A DNA stretch of 64,000 nt from Collinsella tanakaei YIT 12063 (GTDB lineage Bacteria > Actinomycetota > Coriobacteriia > Coriobacteriales > Coriobacteriaceae): contig NZ_JH126470.1 of NCBI RefSeq assembly GCF_000225705.1, positions 124,001 to 188,000 of the forward strand. The letters are read 5' to 3'. The position numbers and the translations under genes were made by a program. The stretch's first letter is position 1; every line of letters starts with the position of its first letter. Of the stretch, positions 52,001 through 61,000 are shown in pieces. The notes under the pieces are model-generated. The model did not search any database. It saw only the letters and a list, made by a program, of their open reading frames with translations, and was not told the DNA's origin.

Positions 52001-53787
52001 ACCTCAACGTGACGGGCGGGTGCGCGATCGCCGTCAACGGGTCTGCAAGGGTAGAGATCGGCGACCCCGCCGCCACGGCGGAGGAGAACGCTCGCGACGT
52101 CGTCGTGACCAGCGCGAACAACTGCATCTCGACGCAGACGAAGGAGGGCGCCGCCGATTCCCAGTGCACGGTCTACGGAGGCACGTTCATCGCGGGCAAG
52201 AAGCCCGACAACCCCAGCAATCCCTGGAACAGCGGTCCCGTCTACTGGGCCTCCCACGGGACGCTCGACATCAGAGGGGGCGTCTTCAAGGCCGATGTGG
52301 AGACCGCCGCGGTCTTCCAGAAGAACGGGACGGTGAAGATATCGGGCGGCGAGTTCACCGCGAAGGACGGCTTCAAGATTGACGCGACGGCGCAAGACAC
52401 CACCGAGATCGCGACCGAGATATCCGGCGGCAAGTTCGCCGGCACGCGAGCGGGCTTCTACTCGAACGCCGACGGGGGCAGCATAGACTACGGTGCGAGC
52501 TACAGCGTCAAGGTGACCGGCGGAGAGTTCCGCGGCGGTTCCGAGGGCGCTATCTACGTGAAGGAGGGCGACGCGATCGCCGCCGAGGGCAAGCGCGCCC
52601 TCGAGGTCACGGGCGGCGACTTCTCGGAGAACCCCATCGAGTTCGTGCCCGCCTCGGGCTACGAGGTGGTCGAGTCGAACGGCATGTTTACGGTCTCGAA
52701 GTACGTGCCACCCACTCCTCCTTCGGGCGGCGGCTCCACCTCCGACAAGACCGAGGTCGAGAAGAATCCCGACGGCTCCACCACCACGACGGTGACCAAG
52801 CCCGACGGCTCGCAGACCATCACGCACGAGACCGCCAGCGGCACCGAGTCCGTGGTCAAGAAGGACGAGGACGGCAACGTGACCTCCACCGAGGTGACCG
52901 TCTCCAAGGCCGACGCCGAGAACGGCAAGGTGGAGCTGCCCATCGAGGAGTCCGAGCCCGGGTCGGACGTCGAGAAGGCTCCCGAGGTCGAGGTGAAGGT
53001 GCCCTCAAGCGTTTCCGACAAGACCCCCGTCCAGGTGACGGTCCCCGTGGCGAAGGGCGAGGGCGACGAGCCCGACTACGGCATCGTCGTGTTCGCTGTG
53101 GACGCCGATGGGAATGAGACCGTGATCCCCAAGTGCTCGGTCGATAAGGACGGCAACGTCGTCTTCGAGGCAACCGGCGACGTGACGATCAAGGTCGTGG
53201 ACAACGCCAAGGACATGCCCGACGTGACCGACGCCGACTGGTTCGCGGGCGACGTGGTCGACTTCGCGACCGCCCGCGGCATCGTCAACGGCGTCGAGCG
53301 CCCCGACGGCTCCCGCGTCTTCGACGGATACGGCAAGACCTCCCGAGGCATGTTCGTGGCGATGCTCCACAACTTGGAGCTGAACCCCGAGGCGGCCTCC
53401 GAGGGCAGCCTCGCGGACGTCCCCGAGGGCGCCTTCTACGCCGACGCGGCAGCGTGGGCGCTGGGGGAGGGCATCCTCTCCGGCGTCGACATGCCCGACG
53501 GCTCCAAGCAGTTCCAGGGCGGCGAGGACGTCACCCGCGAGCAGGTGGCCGTCTTCCTGATGCGCTACGCCGAGCACCTGGGCATGGACGTCTCGAAGCG
53601 CGCGGAGATCGACTTCCCCGACGCCTCCGAGGTCAGCTCCTACGCGAAGGACGCCATGTCCTGGGCGGTCGCCGAGGGCCTGTTCACCGGCGACGACGTG
53701 ACCGGCGAGCTGAACCCCACCGACGGCGCTGCGCGCGCCGAGGTCGCCACCGTCCTCATGCGCTTCATCAACCTGATGTACGCGTAG
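49033..53787 (+). CDS. Giant secreted beta-helix protein with SLH anchor, second copy
   Basis: This 1584-residue exported surface protein. The signal peptide ends AVAFA|VDE near residue 36. Residues 60-1230 are repetitive beta-helix sequence with many GGxxxG and SGGTYxxxT turns (for example ISGGNISSRSSA, VSGGTYKGTTKV, ITGGSFEAKGG). The end (residues 1231-1584) is the same stalk and three-SLH cassette as in the previous gene. The coding style changes sharply near 51.6 kb: earlier codons are AT-richer, later ones GC-rich, so the gene is a mosaic. GGGAGGAATT precedes the ATG at 49033. SLH repeats bind secondary cell-wall polymer, so the protein is displayed outside; a binding or adhesion role is inferred. 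Confidence 0.85.
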   Translation: MGTRKTHTARLAVSAGLVAALAGGVSLAPAVAFAVDELAQEKAVDQGATVESKAVTMVQGGGAAVQYDSIAAAIADAKPYDYKTNKEAYVITLNDNHAEDVSIPANTRIVIDLNGHTLSNASGHTITNSSNKLEVKDSVGTGVVDNTSNGKAALYNDVKATATLNGGSFTRSAEASTSDSDAGGNSYYVLKNYGTMIINKGVVVKFSDTNPGFYSSLVANGWQDAIKAEAGTSGEPKPTDGAKKATLTINDGSFTGGQITVKNDDYGTLTIKGGAIAQPSEGRFAVYNNHIAKISGGNISSRSSAVASRMIKDTGANEGSLTVESAAVIVSEAGNPVFLRDGAKATITGGSFEAKGGAVAIGINDDASNAVVSGGTYKGTTKVSNRGDVLVDRYGVVEKDGSLVVEMTRPAATVIMEDGTATPYETFTKACSNAPAYSTVKLNENAVLGKFAAKVQAFGVTVDLNGFNIDGSAYMGPDATLAMKPSYGAKPVEGKDSTLRIINSVPQSGGTIKGKLPVEGASGNSMFAAPLYIGDEVTLEVLEGGSTAVKLGSSSYLAYSEKAASYVANGGFRMQAAGGSDRIYGSPSSAAADLPEGSAITMLHPYVGNEAICSGSKGYILDLGGNAYSYTGTQQIVDINYDGASITIRNGMLKAQNPLDTAGVSMLYSNSSLTMDGVTMQLNGATWGIGTNGGEENNTIRLVNSTIDVADGLGIYFPCSGSVVIDNTVIKAKSFGVQLCAGSLTVLGDKTSITASGSPAEKTEADGPIVDGAAISVIERDGYKDLGKVTISGGAFMAGEGIPAIEAYAFNNTDKRSEWTQAGDVVDISGGTYSAAPTNMDKLLAGGYELVESDGSWAVRLKENLRAAEVGGAYYPTVADAVAAARDGQTVKLLKGVEEDAEIRIDGKRSITLDLAGCKLDARAHQIVVESGSGLTVKGGGELTNTCTQNATGSYVVYGADGSRVAFDGVTVNGAYGLYAAGEASVKRANLNVTGGCAIAVNGSARVEIGDPAATAEENARDVVVTSANNCISTQTKEGAADSQCTVYGGTFIAGKKPDNPSNPWNSGPVYWASHGTLDIRGGVFKADVETAAVFQKNGTVKISGGEFTAKDGFKIDATAQDTTEIATEISGGKFAGTRAGFYSNADGGSIDYGASYSVKVTGGEFRGGSEGAIYVKEGDAIAAEGKRALEVTGGDFSENPIEFVPASGYEVVESNGMFTVSKYVPPTPPSGGGSTSDKTEVEKNPDGSTTTTVTKPDGSQTITHETASGTESVVKKDEDGNVTSTEVTVSKADAENGKVELPIEESEPGSDVEKAPEVEVKVPSSVSDKTPVQVTVPVAKGEGDEPDYGIVVFAVDADGNETVIPKCSVDKDGNVVFEATGDVTIKVVDNAKDMPDVTDADWFAGDVVDFATARGIVNGVERPDGSRVFDGYGKTSRGMFVAMLHNLELNPEAASEGSLADVPEGAFYADAAAWALGEGILSGVDMPDGSKQFQGGEDVTREQVAVFLMRYAEHLGMDVSKRAEIDFPDASEVSSYAKDAMSWAVAEGLFTGDDVTGELNPTDGAARAEVATVLMRFINLMYA
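52723..53787 (+). repeat. SLH anchor cassette, copy B
   Basis: Second copy of the 355-codon block of 47692-48756, in direct orientation 5,031 bp downstream. Recombination between the two would delete or duplicate the whole intervening secreted-protein segment. Confidence 0.9.
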
Positions 53788-53878
53788 GCGTCGCGGGCAA
53801 GGCGGACCAGCCGGATCAGCTAGACCGGTTGAGCCAAGCGGGCATGTTGATTTGCCGCTAAACAATTGACCGCCACAC

Positions 53879-53912
53879 GGGGCCGGTGCCGCTGCAGGTA
53901 CCGGCCCCGCTT
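53879..53912 (+). terminator. Terminator of secreted protein 2
   Basis: GGGGCCGGTGCC (from 53879) pairs with GGTACCGGCCCC with one mismatch; GCTTCTT follows. Confidence 0.75.
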
Positions 53913-53960
53913 CTTGCGCGATTCCCTTCAGCGCGCTTTGACCAAGAAGGGCTTGCAGCA

Positions 53961-54050
53961 GGCCGGGGCGCCCACCGGCTTATCTAAGGGATGCTCTGAG
54001 GCCCGCCAGGGCCGAACGCATCCCGTGATAAGTCCGGTGGGGCCCCGGCC
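53961..54050 (+). repeat. Conserved-loop hairpin, family copy 5
   Basis: The outer stem (53961-53984 with 54027-54050) has a few mismatches. Inside, GGGATGC (53988-53994) pairs with GCATCCC, enclosing TCTGA, inner stem GGCCC/GGGCC around GCCA, and GAAC. It lies about 50 bp after the protein-2 terminator. Confidence 0.85.
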
Positions 54051-54268
54051 GTGCGGAGTCCTCCCTCGTCCAAAGACCCGCATGTATATTCCTCGTCCAA
54101 AAATTAGGTACCGCCGTTCTTCACCAACCGTCCACCGTTGGTGGTTACGTGCAACGCTTTATTTAAGTGGTGTGCTACACTTGCTTGGTTTACTGCGGCT
54201 GAGGCTGCATATAATGAGCGACATGGTGAATCGACATAGTCGAGAAGCCGGTTTAGGGGAAGAGACCT
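54051..54268 (+). promoter_or_regulatory. Promoter region of the TrpR-like gene
   Basis: TATAAT (54210-54215) with TTGGTT (54185-54190) 19 bp upstream is the best promoter. Palindromes CACCAAC/GTTGGTG (54122-54143) and CGAC-ATA-GTCG (54232-54242) flank it and may be operators of the encoded repressor. Two CTCGTCCAAA motifs occur near 54066 and 54094. Confidence 0.55.
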
Positions 54269-54568
54269 ATGAATATTGAAAAGATGTTCGAGCGCCCTGA
54301 CGTCGAGCAGCTGGTGCATGCGTTCTCCCTGCTTGAGAACGAGGACGACATCAAGACGTTTTTGACCGATCTGTGCACGCCGCGCGAGGTTTGCGACTTC
54401 GCCCAGCGCCTACAGGTTGCGCGCTATTTGGACGAGGGTGAGCCGTACGTTGAGGTGCAGGCCAGGACCGGCGCTTCGTCCACCACGGTGAGCCGCGTGT
54501 CCAAGGCGCTGAACGGCGAATACGGCGGGTATCGTCGTGTGCTGGTGCGCTTTGGCGACGACGTGTAG
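54269..54568 (+). CDS. TrpR-like transcriptional regulator (YerC/YecD type)
   Basis: This 99-residue all-helical protein resembles the Trp repressor family of the YerC/YecD branch: FLTDLCTPREVCDFAQRLQ (the helix before the HTH), VARYLDEGEPYVEV, and the HTH TGASSTTVSRVSKALNGEYGG. Known members bind tandem palindromes; their ligand is unsettled in Gram-positives. The ATG has GGGGAAGAG upstream. A palindrome-bearing promoter precedes it and a terminator at 54646 follows, so it is a monocistronic and probably autoregulated gene. Confidence 0.9.
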   Translation: MNIEKMFERPDVEQLVHAFSLLENEDDIKTFLTDLCTPREVCDFAQRLQVARYLDEGEPYVEVQARTGASSTTVSRVSKALNGEYGGYRRVLVRFGDDV

Positions 54569-54645
54569 AAGCGGCGGCCCGCTGTTTGGCCGCGATGCGC
54601 GCGGTTTGACATCGGGCTTTGCGCAGTGCTTGTCACGGCATCATT

Positions 54646-54685
54646 CGGCATCCTGCTTTGTGGGCGGGGTGCCGTTTTTGTTTTT
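54646..54685 (+). terminator. Terminator of the TrpR-like gene
   Basis: CGGCATCC (54646-54653) pairs with GGGTGCCG (54667-54674) and is followed by TTTTTGTTTTT. Confidence 0.85.
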
Positions 54686-54814
54686 ATGTCCGCACGAACG
54701 TGTAGCATAGAATGACATGTAATCGATAGGCTGGTTTGAAGGTCGGGCCGTGCCGGGCATGGCTGGCGGCGGTGCAGAGGCGCCGTGACGGGCGAGGGCG
54801 AAGGTGAAGAGGCT

Positions 54815-57800
54815 ATGGCGTTTCAGTTGATATCTACGCGGGCGGGTGCTTGCCTGCTTGAGCAGGAGATCTCTCTTATAAGCGATGCCGTGCGCGCGTG
54901 CGGGCGCGCCGTGCTGCTGGTTCCGTCCCGCCGCGAGCGCGATGCGTGCCGAGCGGCTCTGGCGCGTGCCGGTGTTGGCGTTGGCGTTGATGTGACCACG
55001 TCGCTTTTGTGGATAGAGTCGCTTTGGGAGCTTATGGGCGACGGCCGCCGCATGGTCAAGGGCATTGAGCGCAACATGCTTATGGCAGACGTTGTGGCCG
55101 CTCGTTCTGCGGATGACCTGGCGCCGTTGCGCGCGAATCCCGGCACCGTTCGCATGCTGGCGCGCATGGCCCGCGATCTTCTTCCCTATGCTTACGGGGC
55201 GGATTGCGACGCAGGTGCCGCTGCGGTGGGCGCGAGCGACATGGCGCCTGCTGGCCTGGCTACGCCGGCTGCTCCGGGTAAGTTTGTGGACGATGATTCC
55301 GAGCGCGTGGTGCTTGAGCTGCTGGACGCGTATGCGGCCGCGCTTGATAGCCGGCAGATGATTGAGCCCGTGACGGCTGCAGAGCAGCTGGGTGCGATGT
55401 TTGATGACGGCTTGCCCGCATGTGCCCGCTTTGTGGTGCTGCGCGACGTGACCATGCTGCCCGCACGCGACTGGCGCCTGCTTTCTCGCGTGGCGCGCAT
55501 GGGCGAGGTCCGTCTGCTGCTGAACCCGCAGCAGGCGTCTTTTGCCGAGGAGATTCGGGCGCATGTTGCATGCGAGGGCCCGCTCGACCTTGATGCGGTG
55601 ACGCTCGCGGCGGGCCGCGCGGCGGCTGCGCCTGCGGCGGGGGAGGCACGGCCCGCCGCGGATGAGGAGCTGCCGCATGCCGCGGAGCCTCGCTTCTTAG
55701 AGGTGGCCGGCCCGCATGCCCGCGACCGCGCGTATGCAGATGAGATTGTTCGTTTGGCGGCAGAGCGCGCTGCTTCTTGCAGGGCTGCCACGGGCGCGCA
55801 GAGCGGCCGGGTCAACGTCGCCGTGGTGTGCGCCAAGCCCTCAAAGCTGGCTGCGGACCTGGCACCGTACCTGGCCGCGCGCGATATCGCCGCTACGTGC
55901 ACGTACTTCGCGCGCTTTGGGCAGACGGCCGTGGGCAGGCAGTTTGCGACGCTATCCGATGTGGTGGAGCGCATGCAGGCCGTTGAGAACGAGGAGGCTC
56001 CCGGTGCCCTGTGGTGGCCGGCGCCCGAACTGACCGACTGGTTGTACTCGCCCATATCTGGTGCGGACGCTTCCACCGCCCGCATGTTCGATAAGAAGAT
56101 TCGCCAAAACCGCTGCATGACGCCGCAAGCGGCCCTGCGCGCGCTGCAGAGCCACCAGGGCAGGATCAATGCGGCCCGTGCCAAGCTGGATGCGGGCAAC
56201 CCCTTTGCTGGCGTGCCCGCGGTTTGCGCCGACGTGGTGAACTACCTGTGGCAGGGCCGTCCCGTCTCCGCCTTCAAGTCGATGGCGGCGGCCGCCCGCG
56301 CCCTGCCCGCATTCGCTCACGGCTCTGATGCCGGCAACGTGAACGCCGCCGTGGAGGCCGCGATGGCAGACGCCGCGGCGGACGCCCTCATGAACACGGC
56401 CCGCTTGCTGGATGTGTCGCAGGCCGTTGCCGCGACGGCGCTGGACGGCGTGTGCGTGGTGGTGGAGGAGCGAATCGCCGCCCGTCCGCCGAGCGAGGAT
56501 GCCGACGGGGGCGCCGATGCTGACACGGGCGTTGCCGCGGCCGACGCCGCGCCGCAGGTCCTCGTCCGCTTTATGACGCCCGCAGACGCCGCGCTGCTTG
56601 AGCCGGGCAGCGTCGACGCCATGCTGCTGGCAGATGTTGACATAGAGTCCTATCCGCTCAACCGGCCGGAGGGCCCGTTGGTGACCATGCAGGAGGCGCG
56701 CGGCGTCCCTACCGTTTCGATTGATTCCGCCGCCCGCCTGCGAGACCTGTTTGGCCGGGCCCTTAGCGCTACTTGCACCGCAACGCTGGCCCGCGTCACG
56801 CATGACCGACAGGCAAAAGACCGCTATCCGGCTGCGATCTGGACGGAGCTGCTCGCCCGCGCGCAGGCGTCTGGCAAAGAGGAATCGTCCACGTTGCCCC
56901 TGGTACGGTCCGTGGGCGAGGGCGACGTCGCCGCCAATTTCGACCCCATGGCGTGCCGCGATATGGGGGTGCGGCAGGTGGAGTGCCTGGCGCCGCAGCA
57001 CCTGTCGAGCGAAGCCGTGCTCTATTTGGTTTTGTACCGCCGCGACCCCGCCAATCCGGATGGGCCGCTGGTGCCGCGCCAGCTGTCCGCCTCACAAATC
57101 GAGAGCTACCTTACCTGCCCGCTGTGCTGGTTTATGGGCTCGCGCGTTCGCCCGCAGGGGCTGGACGCCGGCTTCTCCAACATGGAGAAGGGCAACTTTG
57201 TGCATGACGTGCTGTTCCGCCTGCACGCGGAGCTTATGGAGGACGGCACGGGCCGCGTGACGCCGGCGAATCTGGACGAGTGCCTGCAGCGTCTGCGCGA
57301 TGTGTTCGATGCAGTCCGCGCAGAGCATCAACGCGGCAAGACCTCCAGTTCTGGCGCGTTGGTGCCGTTGTCGCGCACGGAGAGCCTGCAGGTGGATGAC
57401 ATTTTGCCGCAGCTAGAGGCCGCGCTTCGCTACGAGGCGGACGCGCTGGCGCCGTTTGCGCCCGCCTACCTAGAGTACTCGTTCAACGAGCTGGGCGTGG
57501 ACTACGCCGGCCGCCCGCTGGGAGGCCGCATCGACCGCGTGGACGTGGACCAAAACGGGCGCGCGGTGGTGATCGACTACAAGCATCGCTCCGACGTGCG
57601 CGCGTTCCAGGTCAAGGACCCCACGGTGGAGAACAAGGCGGGCGAGGTGCCGGCGGATGACCCGGACTGGTTGCCCGCTCACGTGCAGTCGCTCATCTAC
57701 GCGCAGGCGCTGCGCCATTCCGGCCTGGCGCTGGATTCGCGCGCCGCGCTGTACTTCTCTACCAAGAGCAAGTCGCCCGCGTTGAACGGCGCCGCATCCG

Positions 57801-58045
57801 CAGAGCTGGTGGTGGCCGGCGCGGACGCGGAGCTTGACCCCGGCATGATCCCCGGTCTCAAGCGCGGTTTTCCGGACGAGGAAAACGGCGGCGCCATGGG
57901 CTTCGATGCACTGCTTGACCGCGTGGAGGCAACGATTGCCCGCAAACTCGACCAGCTTGAGGCGGGCGACATCCACGCCTCGTCCACACGGCAGCAAAGC
58001 TGCGACTTTAACCACACCCTAGGATTCAAGCGGAGGAACGCGTAA
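54815..58045 (+). CDS. addB: AddB/RexB-like PD-(D/E)XK nuclease subunit
   Basis: Second subunit of an AddAB-type double-strand-break resection complex. The 1076-residue protein lacks the Walker A motif at its start (it begins MAFQLISTRAGACLLEQE), so its helicase-like domain is inactive. The C-terminal third is a RecB-type nuclease: LSASQIESYLTCPLCWF, then the core GGRIDRVDVDQNG and VVIDYKHR (Asp and Lys of PD-(D/E)XK). The AddB iron-sulfur cysteine pattern at the extreme C-terminus is not seen (only QQSCDFNH). A low-complexity insert lies near residues 565-585. I took the ATG at 54815; a GTG at 54785 is possible. addA follows at once. Confidence 0.85.
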   Translation: MAFQLISTRAGACLLEQEISLISDAVRACGRAVLLVPSRRERDACRAALARAGVGVGVDVTTSLLWIESLWELMGDGRRMVKGIERNMLMADVVAARSADDLAPLRANPGTVRMLARMARDLLPYAYGADCDAGAAAVGASDMAPAGLATPAAPGKFVDDDSERVVLELLDAYAAALDSRQMIEPVTAAEQLGAMFDDGLPACARFVVLRDVTMLPARDWRLLSRVARMGEVRLLLNPQQASFAEEIRAHVACEGPLDLDAVTLAAGRAAAAPAAGEARPAADEELPHAAEPRFLEVAGPHARDRAYADEIVRLAAERAASCRAATGAQSGRVNVAVVCAKPSKLAADLAPYLAARDIAATCTYFARFGQTAVGRQFATLSDVVERMQAVENEEAPGALWWPAPELTDWLYSPISGADASTARMFDKKIRQNRCMTPQAALRALQSHQGRINAARAKLDAGNPFAGVPAVCADVVNYLWQGRPVSAFKSMAAAARALPAFAHGSDAGNVNAAVEAAMADAAADALMNTARLLDVSQAVAATALDGVCVVVEERIAARPPSEDADGGADADTGVAAADAAPQVLVRFMTPADAALLEPGSVDAMLLADVDIESYPLNRPEGPLVTMQEARGVPTVSIDSAARLRDLFGRALSATCTATLARVTHDRQAKDRYPAAIWTELLARAQASGKEESSTLPLVRSVGEGDVAANFDPMACRDMGVRQVECLAPQHLSSEAVLYLVLYRRDPANPDGPLVPRQLSASQIESYLTCPLCWFMGSRVRPQGLDAGFSNMEKGNFVHDVLFRLHAELMEDGTGRVTPANLDECLQRLRDVFDAVRAEHQRGKTSSSGALVPLSRTESLQVDDILPQLEAALRYEADALAPFAPAYLEYSFNELGVDYAGRPLGGRIDRVDVDQNGRAVVIDYKHRSDVRAFQVKDPTVENKAGEVPADDPDWLPAHVQSLIYAQALRHSGLALDSRAALYFSTKSKSPALNGAASAELVVAGADAELDPGMIPGLKRGFPDEENGGAMGFDALLDRVEATIARKLDQLEAGDIHASSTRQQSCDFNHTLGFKRRNA

Positions 58046-61000
58046 ATGGACCTATCAACGCTTATGCCCCAGCAGCGCGACATCGTGACCACGCTGGACC
58101 GCAAGCTCTTTGTGTCCGCGGGCGCGGGTTCGGGCAAAACCTTTACGCTGACGCGTCGCATCCTGTGGGCGCTGTCGCCGGAGTCCGGCCCGTTTGTCGA
58201 TGGTCTTGACCAGGTGCTGGCCATCACGTTTACCAAGGATGCCGCCGCGGAGATTCGCGAGCGCGTTCGCGCCGCCCTGGTGGCAGAGGGAATGGAGCGC
58301 GCCGCGCTGTCTGTGGACGATGCCTGGATATCGACCATCCACGGCATGTGCTCGCGTATTCTGCGTGCCCACGCGCTTGAGCTTGGCATAGACCCGGAGT
58401 TCTCCGTGCTAGAGGATCCGGGCGACCTTATGGACTTGGCCGTGGAGCGCGTGCTTTCTCGCGAGGGCTCGGCCTATGGGGACCTGTTTGGCTGGTACCC
58501 GCTTGCCGGCGAGTCCGCGCCGGGCGGTTTTGGCGGCGGCACCAGCGTGACCTCGCTGCTGCGAGTGCTGCTAGAGAAGGCGTCCGCCGCGCGCAACGGC
58601 TTTAGCGACCTGCGCATGCTGCAGGGTTCCGTTAACCTGGACGGCCTGGCGGACGCGTACCGTGGCTGCATGGGCATTACCGCCGGTGCCACCAAGGCGG
58701 CGGAGGCTGCTCTCGCCGCGATCGAGGCGTTTGAAGCGGGCGAGAAGACCGTGGGCAACCTCATCGCCTGCATGATGGCCTGCAAGCCGCCGCGCTCAAG
58801 CAAGAACCTGCCTAAAGAACAGGTGAACCTGCTCAAGGCCGAGCAAGCGGACGCCTTTGTGAACGCCTACCTCGCCTTGGGCTCGCGCGCCACCCAGCAG
58901 CTGCTTGAGATCGCGCATGCGGTGTTTGACGAGTACAACCAGCTGAAATTCGACCGCTCCGTGCTGGACAACAACGACCTGCTCCGCCTTACCTACCAAG
59001 CTCTGCGCGACAGCCCCGCCATGCGCGAAGATTACGGGTCGCGCTTCAAGATGGTGATGATCGACGAGTTCCAGGATACCGACCAGCAGCAGGTGGACCT
59101 TATCAACTTCCTCACCGGCGAGGGCGGCCGCGCCCTGTGCACGGTGGGCGATGCCCAGCAGTCGATCTACCGGTTCCGCGGCGCGGAGGTCGATGTGTTC
59201 CGCCGTGCCCAGGCGCAGGTGGAGGCTGCCGCCGCCTGCGGCTCAGACGCCGGCCGCGTGGTGCAGCTGGTCAAGAACTTCCGCAGCCATGCCGAGATCT
59301 TGGATTACGTGGCAGCCATCTTCGACGGCACGCCCCAGGGCCGCGGCGGTCTTATGCAGGGCTTCCTCAACCTGCAGGCGCACGATGGCCGCAAGGACGG
59401 CATGGTCGCCACCGGCGTGAACCGTCGTCAGGCCCTGCTGGTCGCGGGCAGCAGCACGCAGGAGCGCGCCCAGGCCCGCGCCCAGGCCATCGCCCGCCGC
59501 TTCCGCGAGCTGGCGGACGCGGGCCAGCCCGTGGGCGGCATGGTCTTGCTGCTTGGCGGCATGCCGCGTGCCAACATGTACGCGGACGCCTTCCGCGCCC
59601 AGGGGCTCGACTGCGTCATCTCGGGCGGTTCGGTCTTCGCCCAAACGCAGGAGGCCGCTGCGGTCCGCGCGCTGGTGTGGACGCTGGCAAACCTTGCGGA
59701 TACCGCGCAGGGCCTGGCGCCGCTGTTGGCGTGCGACATGTTCTCGCTGGGTGCGCAGGAGTTTTTGGCCCTGGCGACCGCGAAGGACGAGCAGACGGGT
59801 GAGACCCGCCGCCGCAACATAGACGCCGGCCTCATGAGCGATGAGGACGCGGACGGCCTGCGCGACCTGCCGCTGGTGGACCGCGCCCGCGCCGTGCTGC
59901 GCCCCGCGCTTTCCCGCGTGGGCCGCGACCCCCTTGCCGCGATCGCCCGCGACGTGGTGAACCAGTCCGGCTGGATGGTTCGCTTGGCCGGCCAGGGGGC
60001 GGAGGGCCGCGCCCGCGCCGCCAACGTGCTCAAGGCCCTGGACGCCATCGCGGAGGCGGAGGCGCAGCTGGGTTCCGCGCCGCGCCAGGTCGCCCTTGCC
60101 TACGATAGGTTCCTGGAGGGCAAGCAGGCCCCCGGCGCGCTCAACGAGGAAGGCGGCAACGCGGTGCGCATCATGACGGTGCACGCCAGCAAGGGCCTGG
60201 AGTTCCCGGTTGTCGCGGTGGCTGAGTGCTTCTCCATTAGGTCCGGCAACGCCAAGTTGCAAAGCCTGCGAGGCGATGACGGCTCTATCAGCTTGGTCGC
60301 GCTGCCCGGCCAGTTTCCCTCGGCGCGCTCGGCGGACGGTGCGTACATCAAGGGCGATGACGTGGCGAAGGAGTTCAAGAAGTACCTGGGAGGCTCCAGC
60401 GCGTGGCTTACCAGCGAATATGCGGACGATGTGTGTGCAAGCGATTCCGCTGCGGGCGCATGGCTTGCCATGAGCGAGCGCGAGACCCGGCTTGAGCTGC
60501 AGGAGCGCGAGCGGCTGCTCTACGTCGCCATGACGCGCGCCCGCGAGTACTGCCTGCTCGCCATGGACGCGCCCGTGCGATCGGTAAACAAGCAACCGGT
60601 GCTCGACCTGCGCGATGATACCGACCTCACGGGTCGCGTGCTCGAGCAGATTCTGCCCGCCGGCGCTGCGCTCAACGGCGGCATGCTGTGTTTTGAGGAT
60701 TCTCGCCGCGGCGACTTCGAGTTGCTTGCGCTGCAGGACTTCGCGTGCGGCGATGCGGCGTATACGCAAAACTACTCGGTGGAGGATGGCTGCTTCATCG
60801 GCGAGGACGCCGCTGCTGCGGACGCCGACGCTGCTGCCGGCACCGCCGCCGTTGTTGCCGCCGCCGGCGACGCCGCAGCTGTGGGGGAGCCCGCCTGCGA
60901 TCCCATGGCGGACGACGGCGGGGCGCCGGATACGTTCACGCTGGTGGCCCCCGCCGCCTGCCCGTGGCGAGCGAGCGCGGCCCCGCGCGCCCCGCGTGAA

